The notes: a model not told the origin generated them from the letters alone. 64,000 nt of DNA from Oscillospiraceae bacterium (GCA_015066085.1 SVPA01000003.1:34312-98311), one strand, 5' to 3'; positions 25,464-35,682 are shown, counted from the first letter of the stretch. Numbers and translations are program-made.

Positions 25464-26335
25464 TATTTATGGAAATATAGTTGCTTTTTCTCGTCAATTT
25501 CAATTTCTAATTTTTCAAAACTCCCGTCCTTATGAAGTTTATTCATTTCATTAATTACTGACTTAGGAAATAATTCTTTCATATCTTCCGTGTAATAGCC
25601 GTCACTTGGAAATCGGCTTTCTTCAACAGTAAAACTATTCTTGTTCTCATTCTCTTTAACGGTAAATTTAAACGGTATTGAAAAAGCGCTATATTCTAAA
25701 ACTTCGTTATTCTTTAAATAACACTGTTTTTGAAGAACCCAGGCGTAAACATTATATTTTCCATCAGTATCAACACTTTCAATTAGATATGTCTTAATGG
25801 CAACAAATGTTTTCACACCGTCTTCGTGCTTTTCTTCATTATCTCCTTGCTCAACAAGGTAATTCCTTATCGCATATTCAATTTCTTCATCTTGTAAATC
25901 TATAGGCGGTGTGTAATCAATTCCCCATGTGCTAAAAAATACAGGTTCGTTGTTCCTCATTCTATCTATATCAACAGCAAAAAGTGTTGATATAAGCGTT
26001 ATAACAAGTAAAATACTAACTAAAATGGAAATTAAAATAATTCTTGTTTTTATAATCTTATTTTTAGAATAAGTTAATGTATTAACTATATTTTCTTCCG
26101 CTTTCACTGTAAAATGTTCGTCTGAAATTCTTTCACCGCAAAACAATTCATTAACTGAAATAGATAAAGCATCACAAAGCGGTTTTATGAGTGATATTTC
26201 AGGCATTCCCCTTCCGTTTTCCCACTTTGAAATTGCACGGTCGGTAACTCCTAATATGTTTGCTAAATCAAGTTGTGTCATATTTCGCTCTTTACGAATT
26301 TGAGCGATAAATTTTCCAATTTTTATCTGGTCCAT
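25463..26335 (-). CDS. Membrane-anchored XRE-family regulator
   Basis: A 290-aa protein: an N-terminal helix-turn-helix of XRE type (about residues 1-62, MTQLDLANILGVTDRAISKW), a linker, one membrane helix (about 93-115) and an extracytoplasmic domain of about 170 residues that I do not recognise. This layout suggests a one-component sensor that reads an outside signal. The ATG at 26335 is favoured, although the AAGGAG site is 12 bases away; an ATG at 26359 adds eight residues. It is a single-gene unit. Confidence 0.8.
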   Translation of the reverse strand: MDQIKIGKFIAQIRKERNMTQLDLANILGVTDRAISKWENGRGMPEISLIKPLCDALSISVNELFCGERISDEHFTVKAEENIVNTLTYSKNKIIKTRIILISILVSILLVITLISTLFAVDIDRMRNNEPVFFSTWGIDYTPPIDLQDEEIEYAIRNYLVEQGDNEEKHEDGVKTFVAIKTYLIESVDTDGKYNVYAWVLQKQCYLKNNEVLEYSAFSIPFKFTVKENENKNSFTVEESRFPSDGYYTEDMKELFPKSVINEMNKLHKDGSFEKLEIEIDEKKQLYFHK

Positions 26336-26440
26336 AACGCATATCCACTCCTTGTACATATTGTAACATAGACTTGCCTTAAAATAAACAAACGAATTGT
26401 AGAGTTAAGTCATTAACTTTAAAAATATTACTATAAAACA

Positions 26441-26468
26441 AAAAAGCACACCTAATAGTGTGCTTTTT
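26441..26468 (-). terminator. Terminator of the Gly-Arg tRNA transcript
   Basis: An 11-bp stem (AAAAAGCACAC / GTGTGCTTTTT) with a 6-base loop directly follows the tRNA-Arg 3' end on the minus strand. Confidence 0.88.
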
Positions 26469-26469
26469 T

Positions 26470-26546
<77 letters not shown>

Positions 26547-26585
26547 ATTCATATAAAAAACCCCATAAACTATGGGGTTTTTCCG

Positions 26586-26660
26586 TGGAGCGGGTGATGG
26601 GAATCGAACCCACGTCTCCAGCTTGGAAGGCTGGCATTCTAGCCGTTGAACAACACCCGC
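26586..26660 (-). tRNA. tRNA-Gly (anticodon TCC)
   Basis: A full cloverleaf on the minus strand. The acceptor GCGGGTG pairs with CACCCGC, the anticodon is TCC, the T loop is GGTTCGATTCC, and the discriminator T is followed by an encoded CCA. Confidence 0.95.
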
Positions 26661-26679
26661 ATGTCTTACGGCAAGAGAT

Positions 26680-26708
26680 ATATTACCACACTTCAAGCCG
26701 TAAGTCAA
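26680..26708 (-). promoter_or_regulatory. Sigma-A promoter of the tRNA pair
   Basis: On the minus strand TTGACT (26703-26708) and TAATAT (26680-26685) are 17 bp apart, about 20 bases before tRNA-Gly. Confidence 0.75.
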
Positions 26709-26719
26709 CACTTTTTTGA

Positions 26720-28987
26720 TTATTTTTCAGAAAAAATCAGTTCACTTTTTTCTACAGAAACGCAAATTTCTTTTAGCGTTGATTCGCCTTTATCAATAAT
26801 GATATCAACCACTCTGTCTTCAATCTTTTTGCGTATATTATTTCTTAAATCTCTTGCTCCCGCTTTGCCCTTTATACTGATATTGGCAATATATTCGCAA
26901 ACAGCATCATCAAAGGAAAAAAGTATATCTTTTTCAGCCAAAACGACGCTTAAATCCGAAAGCATAAGTCTTGCAATCTTAATCATACTTTCAAGGCTAA
27001 GTTTAGAAAAGGCAACGATTTCATCAATTCTTGCAATGAATTCAGGACGCAAGAACTCTTCAAGAGCAGAAATTGCTTTTTCCTTTGAAGACTCATTCTC
27101 GCTTTTTCCAAAGCCCATAAGATTCTCTTTATTATGACTACCCGCATTAGAGGTCATAACAATAATAGTATTTTCAAAATTAACCGTTCTTCCTTGTGCA
27201 TCTGAAATTCTTCCATCATCAAGAATCTGAAGAAGAATATTAAGAACATCGGGATGGGCTTTCTCAATTTCGTCGAAAAGAACTACCGAATAGGGTCTGC
27301 GCCTTATTTTTTCAGTAAGTTGTCCGGCATCATCATAACCCACATATCCGGGAGGCGCTCCTATAAGTTTTGATACCGAATGTTTTTCCATAAATTCGGA
27401 CATGTCAAAACGGATAAGAGTTTCGGGAGTATCGAAAAGTTGTTCGGACAAAACCTTGACAAGTTCGGTTTTTCCGACACCTGTAGGTCCTACGAAAATG
27501 AAAGAAGCAGGTTTTCTATGGGGTGTTGTCTGAACTCTTGAACGCTTTACCGCGGCAGCAACAAGGTGAGCGGCATTATCCTGTCCAATAATTCGCTCCT
27601 TGATTTTATCCTCAAGCGAAACAAGTTTAACAAGGTCGTTTTCAACAATTTTAGTGGCAGGAATACCTGTCCAGAGTTCAATTACTTTTGCAATATCATC
27701 TTCTGTGACCGCATTATTAGAAGCAGATTCGTAAAGGCCGTTTGCTATATTCTTATATTTTGTAAGTTCTGTCTTTATACGAGCCTGTTCTTCATAGTTT
27801 GGGTTATCAACATCTGCTTCAAGACGGTCAAGTTCAATCTGATATTCACCAATTTTCTTATTAGCAATATAGAGTTCATCAACCGCAGTATTTGCAAGGC
27901 TCGCACAAGCACAGGCCTCATCTAACAGGTCTATTGCCTTATCGGGCAAATATCTGTCGCAAACATATCGCTCGGAAAGCAGAACAATTTTCTTAATAAG
28001 AGAATCGTCAACCGTTACATTATGAAAACCTTCATAGTATCCTTTTACGCCTGAAAGTATCTTAATAGCGTCTTCAACCGAATTTTCCTCAATTATAACA
28101 GGCTGAAAACGGCGTTCAAGGGCGCTATCTTTTTCAATATGCTTACGGTACTCTTTGAGAGTAGTCGCTCCTATAACCTGAATTTCGCCACGTGAGAGGG
28201 CAGGTTTTAGTATGTTGGCAGCATTCATAGAACCCTCTGAAGAATCACCGGCGCCAACAAGATTATGAACTTCGTCAATGAACAAAATAATATTTCCGTC
28301 ATTCTTAATTTCTTCTACTAAACCTTTTACTCTGCTCTCAAATTGTCCTCTAAACTGAGTACCGGCAACTAAAGCGGTTAGGTCAAGAAGCATAATCTGC
28401 TTATCAAGCAGACGCGCAGGAGCCGTTTTATTAGCGATTTTAATTGCCAGGCCCTCAGCAATAGCGGTTTTACCGACTCCGGGTTCGCCAATTAAGCAAG
28501 GGTTGTTTTTAGACCTTCTTGATAAAATCTGAATAGTACGGTAAAGTTCATTCTCTCGGCCAACAATAATGTCGAATTTGCCTTCTTTGGCACGTTGAGT
28601 AAGGTTAGTGCAATATTGGTCAAGAAAACGGCGCTTTTTAGGCTTTGGTTCCTTTTTATTCTTTGATTTATTGTCTGTATTTTCCGAAGAATCGTCTTCC
28701 TCGCTTGAGTCAACCGCTCCGAAGACATTATTAAGAAAAGGAAACGGAGGAGCCGTTCCAAAATCCATCTCATCGGGATTATCTCCCATTATCTCCATAA
28801 ACTGATTAGTTATTTGTTCAATATCTTCTTCGCTTATATTCATGTTTTTAAGCATATCATCAACCGGTTTTATACCCATGTTCTTTGCACACTCAAGGCA
28901 AAGACCTTGAGGAGGCTTTGAAGGAGCATTCTGGTCAGATATAAAGACCATCGCAGGTCGTTTTTTGCATTTATCACATAATTTCAT
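26720..28987 (-). CDS. clpE: ClpE-like AAA+ unfoldase (Clp ATPase)
   Basis: HSP100/Clp ATPase of 755 aa with two AAA+ modules. The N-terminus lacks the usual Clp_N repeats and instead has a zinc finger (CDKC near residue 4, then CLEC), as in ClpE. The first Walker A is GEPGVGKTAIAEG at about 175, the second GPTGVGKTELVK at about 500, and a UVR-like coiled segment lies between. It would feed substrates to ClpP. It closes the long ruvC-to-clpE run and may have extra promoters. ClpC is the alternative name if the zinc finger is given less weight. Confidence 0.85.
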   Translation of the reverse strand: MKLCDKCKKRPAMVFISDQNAPSKPPQGLCLECAKNMGIKPVDDMLKNMNISEEDIEQITNQFMEIMGDNPDEMDFGTAPPFPFLNNVFGAVDSSEEDDSSENTDNKSKNKKEPKPKKRRFLDQYCTNLTQRAKEGKFDIIVGRENELYRTIQILSRRSKNNPCLIGEPGVGKTAIAEGLAIKIANKTAPARLLDKQIMLLDLTALVAGTQFRGQFESRVKGLVEEIKNDGNIILFIDEVHNLVGAGDSSEGSMNAANILKPALSRGEIQVIGATTLKEYRKHIEKDSALERRFQPVIIEENSVEDAIKILSGVKGYYEGFHNVTVDDSLIKKIVLLSERYVCDRYLPDKAIDLLDEACACASLANTAVDELYIANKKIGEYQIELDRLEADVDNPNYEEQARIKTELTKYKNIANGLYESASNNAVTEDDIAKVIELWTGIPATKIVENDLVKLVSLEDKIKERIIGQDNAAHLVAAAVKRSRVQTTPHRKPASFIFVGPTGVGKTELVKVLSEQLFDTPETLIRFDMSEFMEKHSVSKLIGAPPGYVGYDDAGQLTEKIRRRPYSVVLFDEIEKAHPDVLNILLQILDDGRISDAQGRTVNFENTIIVMTSNAGSHNKENLMGFGKSENESSKEKAISALEEFLRPEFIARIDEIVAFSKLSLESMIKIARLMLSDLSVVLAEKDILFSFDDAVCEYIANISIKGKAGARDLRNNIRKKIEDRVVDIIIDKGESTLKEICVSVEKSELIFSEK

Positions 28988-28992
28988 TAATA

Positions 28993-29550
28993 CTAGTCTC
29001 CTTTTACATCGCCACGAAACATTCTAAAATAACCCGTAATAGAAATAATCATACAAACAATTGAACAGGCGCTAAGTATGTATATCGGAAATTCAACAAA
29101 AGCGAATATATCAACCAAAAGAGTATAAACCATTGTTAAGAAAATCACTACTGTAGACAGTTTACCAAACCATCTTGAAGAAATTGGCTTAGTTCCTTTC
29201 GAAAGCAAATGAATTGCAAAAAACAAGGTTAAAAGTTCCTTTATAAAAAGCACTGAAAACATTGGAAATATTGCAAGCGGATGCATTATACCAAGAGATA
29301 GTATAACTGTCGCTTGGGTTAGTTTGTCTGCAATAGGGTCAAGAACCTTTCCTAAATCAGAAACCATATTAAAATGTCGTGCAATAAATCCGTCCACAAC
29401 ATCACTAAGTCCGCTAATAAGAACAATGATGATAGCAATATAAATGTATTTTATATCATTAACACCCATAAAATACGAAATTACGAAAAACGGTATCAGA
29501 ACAAGTCTGAACATAGATATGATGTTTGGAATTGTAAAAATATTTTTCAT
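28993..29550 (-). CDS. pgsA: CDP-diacylglycerol-glycerol-3-phosphate phosphatidyltransferase
   Basis: Integral membrane enzyme that makes phosphatidylglycerol phosphate, the committed step of anionic phospholipid synthesis. The CDP-alcohol phosphotransferase motif D-x2-DG-x2-AR-x8-G-x3-D-x3-D is complete (SDVVDGFIARHF onward to LDPIADK). With 185 aa and about five helices it fits PgsA. It lies between cvpA and the clpE-like gene. Confidence 0.93.
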   Translation of the reverse strand: MKNIFTIPNIISMFRLVLIPFFVISYFMGVNDIKYIYIAIIIVLISGLSDVVDGFIARHFNMVSDLGKVLDPIADKLTQATVILSLGIMHPLAIFPMFSVLFIKELLTLFFAIHLLSKGTKPISSRWFGKLSTVVIFLTMVYTLLVDIFAFVEFPIYILSACSIVCMIISITGYFRMFRGDVKGD

Positions 29551-29565
29551 TTATTTCCCCGCCTT

Positions 29566-30231
29566 TTATAAGGTTACTAAACAAAAGTCTAGCAAAAACT
29601 TGCAAATATACGAACTGTTTATCATATTGACATTTATAATATCAACACCTAAAACTCCTGTTGATACGACAAATGAAACAATTAAACAGAACAAAACCGA
29701 AAAAATCAAACCTTTTATAACGCCTAAAACAGCACCTAAAAAAGTATTTGCTTTGCCAAAAATTGATTTTGATACTGTAAAATTAATTTGTTTCGCCAAG
29801 ATTTTGAAAATAAAGGAGAGTATAGCGAAAAACAACATAGTTAAAAAGGTTCTCAGCGCATTTAACAAATAGGGCTCAACTCCGCTAACTATTGAAACGG
29901 CAGATGAGTCTACCTCACTAATTGCTACCGACTCTAAATATCCTTTACTATAACCCGCAAAATCAGATATTCTGAGAATAAAATCTGGAACAGATTCAAT
30001 TACATTATTTGCTATATCCTTAAGTGAATTTGAAACATATATAATAAGATTCGGCTCTATAAACTCGTTATATATTAGGTTAGAAAGATATCCTGAAATA
30101 AATAGCGCGACAAAAATTGCTATAATATAACCAATAAGCCCAACAAGTGTTCGGGTAAAGCCCCTTTTAGCAGATAAAATAGCACAAAGTAGAATAATTA
30201 AAACAATAATTATGTCAAGAATAATTCCCAA
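29566..30231 (-). CDS. CvpA family membrane protein
   Basis: CvpA-like protein of 221 aa with four hydrophobic segments and the N-terminal LILLCAILSAKRGFTRTLVG typical of the family. I chose a TTG start at 30231 with GGAGG six bases upstream. An earlier in-frame start would lie inside the DUF5711 gene. The role in Clostridia is unclear; in Escherichia coli it relates to envelope stress. Confidence 0.8.
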   Translation of the reverse strand: MGIILDIIIVLIILLCAILSAKRGFTRTLVGLIGYIIAIFVALFISGYLSNLIYNEFIEPNLIIYVSNSLKDIANNVIESVPDFILRISDFAGYSKGYLESVAISEVDSSAVSIVSGVEPYLLNALRTFLTMLFFAILSFIFKILAKQINFTVSKSIFGKANTFLGAVLGVIKGLIFSVLFCLIVSFVVSTGVLGVDIINVNMINSSYICKFLLDFCLVTL

Positions 30232-30232
30232 A

Positions 30233-31498
30233 TTAATCCTCCGCTTTTTTAAGAACACATTTTTCAACAACAGAACTTCTTATACAAGCAATACTGTTAT
30301 CTGAAATTACTTCAACAAACAAAGCATCATAATTAACATCGGCTATGGCCAGCAATTTACCTTTGGTATTATACTTAAAAATATTTGAATGACCAAGCAA
30401 ATAAAGTTTACCTGATTTATAAGAAAAATCAGTAATATTGTTATCAACCTCAAAGGAAGAAACTAACTTTCCTTTTCTGCTGTAAATCTCAACAATACCA
30501 TGGTCCTGATTTGCGGCAACTGAACGAAGTGCAATAGTTTTGTCACCAAACTGTTTAACCAGGTTAACCGAATATTCAGATTCGTGGGTCATTGCAGTTT
30601 CTTTCCTAAAGTTTAAAAACTCAATCTTATTATCTAAAACAACAAAAAAACCGCTATTTTTGCTTTCAATCAAATTATAAATTATCTTGTCCGGATATGC
30701 CCTTTGCATAAGCGGAGTTGCGGATTTGTAATTAAAAACGTAAACATGAGAAACGAAGTTTCCGTTTTCTACCTTTACGGTTGAAACTGCCAGTGTTTTT
30801 CCGTTTTTAAGTAGAGAAACCGATGTTATTGTTTCATCGGACGAAAACCATTCAAACACCTTTTTATTTTTCTTATTATAAACCGAGACAGACGAGTCAT
30901 AGCCGTCAGCCTTTGCAGCAACGGCAAAATAACCCGAATCCGAAATATCTGCACAAATTATTCCGTGACCAAACTTGACCGAATACAATTTATCTGAATA
31001 TGTTGAAACGGTAAGTTCCGGCTCACCCTGGTCATAAAGCAAATATCTCGTCTCGCTCTGCTTTACAACAGGTTTTGCGTAAGAATGATTTCGTTCAAAA
31101 ATTATCTTACCATTTGTGTTGTAACAATTAACTGAACTATCGTTAACTACAAAATAAATATCATCTTGTGAAATAGTATATTGGGGTTTTCCTCCCTCGA
31201 TATCTATTTCATATCCCTGACCTGAACCGCCGGTTGTAAAAACTGTTTTAAAATATTCAACCACACCGACAGGATGAGACAACGAAGTTGCTACAAATAC
31301 GACAACAAGAAACAAGGCTGCAGCAGACACAAGTGCAATAATCCTGTTCTTAATAATATTTGTCCGTTTTGCAGTTCTTTTACGGGATGATTTTCTACGA
31401 CCTGTAGAAAAACCAATTCTCTCATATCTTTTTTCAGAATTTGTTTTGGAATTTAACTTCGGCAACCGTATTAATTTTTTACGTCTTTTTTTCGGCAT
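30233..31498 (-). CDS. DUF5711-type membrane-anchored beta-propeller protein
   Basis: A 421-aa protein with a very basic N-terminus (about 1-45), one membrane helix (about 48-68) and an extracytoplasmic part with repeated short beta segments such as YNTNGKIIFE and YNKKNKKVFEW, as in PQQ-like propellers. This matches DUF5711 proteins of Clostridia, whose function is unknown. It starts at the ATG at 31498 after AGGTGG and ends one base before the cvpA start. Confidence 0.72.
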   Translation of the reverse strand: MPKKRRKKLIRLPKLNSKTNSEKRYERIGFSTGRRKSSRKRTAKRTNIIKNRIIALVSAAALFLVVVFVATSLSHPVGVVEYFKTVFTTGGSGQGYEIDIEGGKPQYTISQDDIYFVVNDSSVNCYNTNGKIIFERNHSYAKPVVKQSETRYLLYDQGEPELTVSTYSDKLYSVKFGHGIICADISDSGYFAVAAKADGYDSSVSVYNKKNKKVFEWFSSDETITSVSLLKNGKTLAVSTVKVENGNFVSHVYVFNYKSATPLMQRAYPDKIIYNLIESKNSGFFVVLDNKIEFLNFRKETAMTHESEYSVNLVKQFGDKTIALRSVAANQDHGIVEIYSRKGKLVSSFEVDNNITDFSYKSGKLYLLGHSNIFKYNTKGKLLAIADVNYDALFVEVISDNSIACIRSSVVEKCVLKKAED

Positions 31499-31507
31499 AA
31501 AATCCAC

Positions 31508-32239
31508 CTAATAAATTACTTTATTTAAGAACAGTCCATAAGGGGGCGCAGTAATTCCTGCCATATTTCGGTCTTTTGACCGAATAATGTCAAGAGCAGA
31601 ATCTTCACTAATTTTATTGTCTGACACATTAACTGCAGTTCCAACAATTATTCGAACCATATTATATAAAAATCCGTCGGCAGTAACAGAAATTTCAATA
31701 AAATCTCCTTTTTTCTCCGCCTTACACTCTGTAATAGTTCTCACCGTGTCTTCTACTGTTCTTCCCGAAGAAGAAAAGGCAACAAAATCATGAGTTCCGA
31801 CAAGAGAAGAGAGAAAACAGTTCATTTTATCAACATCAAGCCTTCTTGAAACGTGCCACGAACGGTTAAAAACAAACGGATTTGGTGTCGTGCTGTTATA
31901 AATTTTATAAATATAGTTCTTTCCCTTTGCGGAATAACGAGCGTGAAAATTACTGTCAACAATTTTACATTCGTTTGCAGAAATGTCATCGGGCAGATAG
32001 CTGTTTAGTGCGGAAACAATTTTGTCTTCTCGTATAATATATTCGGCATCAAAGTGACAGCAAAACTCAAGGGCGTGAACGCCGGCATCGGTCCGACTGC
32101 AACCCGTAACATTTGGTCTGAACTTGTAAATCTTTTCGAGAGCATCTTGAACTTTTTCTTGGACAGTAACTCCGTTTGGTTGAACCTGCCAACCGTGATA
32201 AGCCGTTCCAAGATAGGAAATTGTTAGTAAATATCTCAT
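31508..32239 (-). CDS. truA: tRNA pseudouridine(38-40) synthase TruA
   Basis: Makes pseudouridine at positions 38-40 of the tRNA anticodon arm. The catalytic aspartate lies in GCSRTDAGVHAL (about residues 47-58). The 243-aa length is standard. It follows ecfT with a 4-base overlap, the common ecfA-ecfT-truA arrangement of Firmicutes. Confidence 0.96.
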   Translation of the reverse strand: MRYLLTISYLGTAYHGWQVQPNGVTVQEKVQDALEKIYKFRPNVTGCSRTDAGVHALEFCCHFDAEYIIREDKIVSALNSYLPDDISANECKIVDSNFHARYSAKGKNYIYKIYNSTTPNPFVFNRSWHVSRRLDVDKMNCFLSSLVGTHDFVAFSSSGRTVEDTVRTITECKAEKKGDFIEISVTADGFLYNMVRIIVGTAVNVSDNKISEDSALDIIRSKDRNMAGITAPPYGLFLNKVIY

Positions 32240-33063
32240 ATTACACCGAACTGAATAAATATATTTGAAAGTATAACTCCACTAAAGAAAATCGAGGTAA
32301 TAACGAAGGCTAAAACATCACGCCAGGAGATATGCAATTGTTTCATACGCACTCTCCCCTTTCCTCCGTTATAGCATCGACATTCCATTGCCTCGGCAAG
32401 TTCGTATGCCCTGCGGACTGCAGAAATAAGCAAAGGAATTATAATGGGGAGTAAAGCCTTAACCTTTTTAACAAGGCCACCGCTTTCTATATCAGCACCT
32501 CGCGCCTTTTGAGCGTTCATAATTTTATTTGTTTCTTCGATTAAGGTAGGAATAAACCTAAGGGCTATTGTCATCATCATAGACATTGTATGAACAGCCT
32601 GACCAAGCCCTAAAAATTTAAGCGGTTTTAAGAGCCGTTCAATCGAATCTGTAAGGTCATTTGGCGTTGTTGTATAGGTAAGAGCCGAACTTATTACTAT
32701 CAAAAGAATGACTCGAACAGCCATAAATACTGCTCGTAGAACTCCGCCTAAATAAATATTTATTTTCCAATAACTAAAAAGCAGAAGTGTATCAGGGTCG
32801 CCGTAAAATACATTAAGAATTGCAGTAAAAATTATTATTGGAATAACTACTTTAAGATTTTTTAGATACATTCTAACGGGAATCCCCGAAAAAAACATAA
32901 GAAGCAGAACAAAAAACACTACACAGGCTAAACTTACAAAGTTTGTTGCAATAAAACTTAACGCAATAAGCAAAATAAGCAGTAAAATTTTTGCTCTCGG
33001 GTCTAATTTGTGAATATATGAATTCGCTTTAAAATATTGACCGAAGGTTATGTCTTTAATCAT
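32236..33063 (-). CDS. ecfT: ECF transporter transmembrane component EcfT
   Basis: Energy-coupling scaffold protein shared by many vitamin S-components. It has about five helices in 275 aa. One signature, NAQKARGADI, is clear; the second reads AMECRCYNGG where AMEARGY is common, an arginine-to-cysteine context change worth noting. The ATG at 33063 has GGAGGTG upstream and overlaps the ecfA2 stop. Together with EcfA1 and EcfA2 it should power RibU encoded at 59.8 kb. Confidence 0.93.
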   Translation of the reverse strand: MIKDITFGQYFKANSYIHKLDPRAKILLLILLIALSFIATNFVSLACVVFFVLLLMFFSGIPVRMYLKNLKVVIPIIIFTAILNVFYGDPDTLLLFSYWKINIYLGGVLRAVFMAVRVILLIVISSALTYTTTPNDLTDSIERLLKPLKFLGLGQAVHTMSMMMTIALRFIPTLIEETNKIMNAQKARGADIESGGLVKKVKALLPIIIPLLISAVRRAYELAEAMECRCYNGGKGRVRMKQLHISWRDVLAFVITSIFFSGVILSNIFIQFGVI

Positions 33064-33925
33064 TTGACACACCTCCGTTTACAATATAGGCATTTATTGC
33101 ATCTACTGCTTCCTCAACCGTAAGCGGAGATGCCGTTAAATCGGGATAAATTTTCTTAATGTTATAAAAAACCTCGGAAACCACCGGTACGCCAAGGCCT
33201 AAACTTTTAAGTTCCTGTGAGCGTGAAAATATATCCCTTGTGTCAGAGAACATTGCAATTTCGCCTTTATTCATCACTAATACCTTGTCAGAAATGGCGG
33301 CAATATCCTCCATAGAGTGCGATACTATGATGACCGTAGCATTATATTTTTGTTTGTAATCGGAAATAGCCTTAAAAATTGTTTCTCTTCCAACGGGGTC
33401 TAACCCGGCAGTTGGTTCATCTAGCACAAGAAGTTCGGGTCGCATTGCAAGTACACCCGCAATGGCGACACGCCTTTTTTGTCCGCCGGAAAGGTCAAAG
33501 GGGGATTTACTGAGTAAATCCTCTGAAATATGCATTAAATTCGCTATCTCATTTACCGTTGTGACAAGTTCTTCTTCGCTAACGCCAAGATTAGACGGGC
33601 CAAAAGCAATGTCTTTAAAAACAGTTTCTTCAAAAAGTTGATACTCAGGATACTGAAACACAAGCCCTACTTTACCACGAATTTGTTTTATCTCTTTAGG
33701 GTTTTTCCAAATATCCTCGCCGTTTAAAACAACTCTTCCCGAAGTAGGTTTAATTAGTCCGTTTAAGTGATTAACCAAGGTTGATTTGCCCGAACCGGTG
33801 TGACCAATTATTCCGAGCGTTTCGCCTTTTTCAAGGGAAAAACTCAGATTTTTTATAGCAACTTTATTATCAGGTGAACCAACACCATAAATATGGGTCA
33901 GGTTTTCAACGCATAGGTAAGACAA
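33056..33925 (-). CDS. ecfA2: ECF transporter ATPase EcfA2
   Basis: ATPase of 289 aa with Walker A GHTGSGKSTLVNH, signature LSGGQKRRVAIAG and LDEPTAGLDPVGR. The C-terminal helical extension is the EcfA type. It is the second of the two ATPases and overlaps ecfT by 8 bases. Confidence 0.93.
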   Translation of the reverse strand: MSYLCVENLTHIYGVGSPDNKVAIKNLSFSLEKGETLGIIGHTGSGKSTLVNHLNGLIKPTSGRVVLNGEDIWKNPKEIKQIRGKVGLVFQYPEYQLFEETVFKDIAFGPSNLGVSEEELVTTVNEIANLMHISEDLLSKSPFDLSGGQKRRVAIAGVLAMRPELLVLDEPTAGLDPVGRETIFKAISDYKQKYNATVIIVSHSMEDIAAISDKVLVMNKGEIAMFSDTRDIFSRSQELKSLGLGVPVVSEVFYNIKKIYPDLTASPLTVEEAVDAINAYIVNGGVSND

Positions 33926-33951
33926 TTTATTTCCTCCGGGAAAAACATAAG

Positions 33952-34803
33952 TTATTTTCTTTTGCTCTTAATTAGTTTATCAAGTTCGTCAACACAAAGT
34001 TGTGAAGATATGACGCTAGATGAAACATTATATCCTTGTTTTTTTAAGCAATCAAGAAGGTCGGTTGTCTGCGGTACATCGAGACCGGCAGCGCGAATTT
34101 TTTCAACATCTGAAAAAACATCAGTAGGAGTTCCGTCAGCAGTAATCTCGCCGTCAGACATAACTAAGACTCTGTCGGCAAACTCGGCTTCTTCCATAAA
34201 ATGAGTTATAAGAATAACCGTAATATTCTTTTCTTTGTTAAGGCATTTTATAGTATCAATTACTTCTTTTCTTCCGATTGGGTCGAGCATTGCAGTAGTC
34301 TCGTCCAACACGATACATTCAGGCTCCATTGCGATAATACCGGCAATAGCGACACGCTGTTTTTGACCGCCCGAAAGTTTATGGGTTGGGTGTTCACGGT
34401 GCTCATACATATTTACTGCCTTAAGCGCCGAATCAACCCTTGTTCTGATTTCTTCGGGTGAAAATCCAAGATTTTCGGGACCGAATGCAACATCTTCCTC
34501 AACGATAGATGAAACAAGTTGGTTATCGGGATTTTGAAAAACAATTCCAACGGTTTTCTTAATCTGAAAATCATTTTTCTCGTCAGAAGTAAGAAGTCCA
34601 TTGACACTAACACTTCCGCTTGCGGGTTTTATAAGCCCGTTAAGGAGTTTAGCAAGGGTGCTTTTACCCGAACCGTTGTGACCTAAAATAACATTAAAAG
34701 TTCCTCTTTCAAAAACAAGGTTAAAATTTTCAAGAACCTTGAAAGAAGCGTCATCGGACTCATAATCAAAGGACACATTATTCAGTTTTATAATTTCATC
34801 CAT
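33952..34803 (-). CDS. ecfA1: ECF transporter ATPase EcfA1
   Basis: ATPase of 283 aa with Walker A GHNGSGKSTLAK, signature LSGGQKQRVAIAG and a Walker B that reads VLDETTAMLDP. The DETTAMLDP form (Thr for Pro) is typical of EcfA1. It overlaps the preceding methyltransferase gene by 8 bases. Confidence 0.93.
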   Translation of the reverse strand: MDEIIKLNNVSFDYESDDASFKVLENFNLVFERGTFNVILGHNGSGKSTLAKLLNGLIKPASGSVSVNGLLTSDEKNDFQIKKTVGIVFQNPDNQLVSSIVEEDVAFGPENLGFSPEEIRTRVDSALKAVNMYEHREHPTHKLSGGQKQRVAIAGIIAMEPECIVLDETTAMLDPIGRKEVIDTIKCLNKEKNITVILITHFMEEAEFADRVLVMSDGEITADGTPTDVFSDVEKIRAAGLDVPQTTDLLDCLKKQGYNVSSSVISSQLCVDELDKLIKSKRK

Positions 34804-35674
34804 TTACATCACTACCAATCCATACGGTTGTGTTACCGCAGGGCAAAACAATATTCTTATTAGTTACTTTTAAACCGATTTCTTCAGTATAAACAGTTGA
34901 ATTTGAAGAATTGCCAAAACAAGTCTTAACCATATAGTTCAGAATTGTCGGAGAAATTCCCCCGGTATATGAATTAACGAAAACAAACAGCGGATTATCC
35001 GAAAGCAGTTTTGCGGTTTCGCTTAACAATTCGCCAATTTGGTTTTCAAGTTTCCAGACTTCTCCATCCGGTCCACGGCCATAAGACGGAGGGTCCATTA
35101 TTATTGCGTCATATTTATTTTGGCGACGAATTTCTCTTTTTACAAACTTCATACAATCATCGACAAGCCAACGAACAGGACGGTCAGACAGGCCGGAAGC
35201 GGCAGCATTCTCTTTTGCCCACTGTACCATACCCTTAGAGGCATCGACATGAGTGACCGAGGCTCCCGCATTAAGACATGCTAAAGTTGCACCGCCTGTG
35301 TAAGCGAACATATTTAGAACCTTAATAGGTCTGTTTGCCTCTCTAATAAGTTTGTCAGCAAGGGTCCAATTTATTGCTTGTTCGGGAAAAAGACCCGTAT
35401 GCTTAAAACCCATAGGCTTTAGACGAAAAGTGAGTCCGTTATAACCGATTGACCAAACATCAGGAACTTTTTTAAGGGTTTCCCAATAACCGCCACCGCT
35501 ACTTGAACGATGGTAAACCGCATGGGCTTTATTCCAACGAGGGTCTTTTTTTTCTCCGTTCCATATTATCTGTGGGTCAGGTCTGATAAGTATTATATCG
35601 CCCCAACGTTCAAGACGCTCTCCGTTTACAGCATCAATCAGTTCATAATCTTTAAAATCAGTTGCAAATCTCAT
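34796..35674 (-). CDS. Class I SAM-dependent rRNA-type methyltransferase
   Basis: A 292-aa Rossmann methyltransferase of the RlmI/RlmL-like group. The SAM motif is VLNMFAYTGGATLACLNAGA (about residues 133-152), VDASKG follows, and the catalytic motif is MDPPSYGRGPDG. The N-terminal part (about 1-110) is a small all-beta domain with SSSGGGYW. The likely target is a 23S rRNA base, but the position is not deducible. It sits between ruvB and ecfA1. Confidence 0.82.
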   Translation of the reverse strand: MRFATDFKDYELIDAVNGERLERWGDIILIRPDPQIIWNGEKKDPRWNKAHAVYHRSSSGGGYWETLKKVPDVWSIGYNGLTFRLKPMGFKHTGLFPEQAINWTLADKLIREANRPIKVLNMFAYTGGATLACLNAGASVTHVDASKGMVQWAKENAAASGLSDRPVRWLVDDCMKFVKREIRRQNKYDAIIMDPPSYGRGPDGEVWKLENQIGELLSETAKLLSDNPLFVFVNSYTGGISPTILNYMVKTCFGNSSNSTVYTEEIGLKVTNKNIVLPCGNTTVWIGSDVNG

Positions 35675-35682
35675 TTGTCACC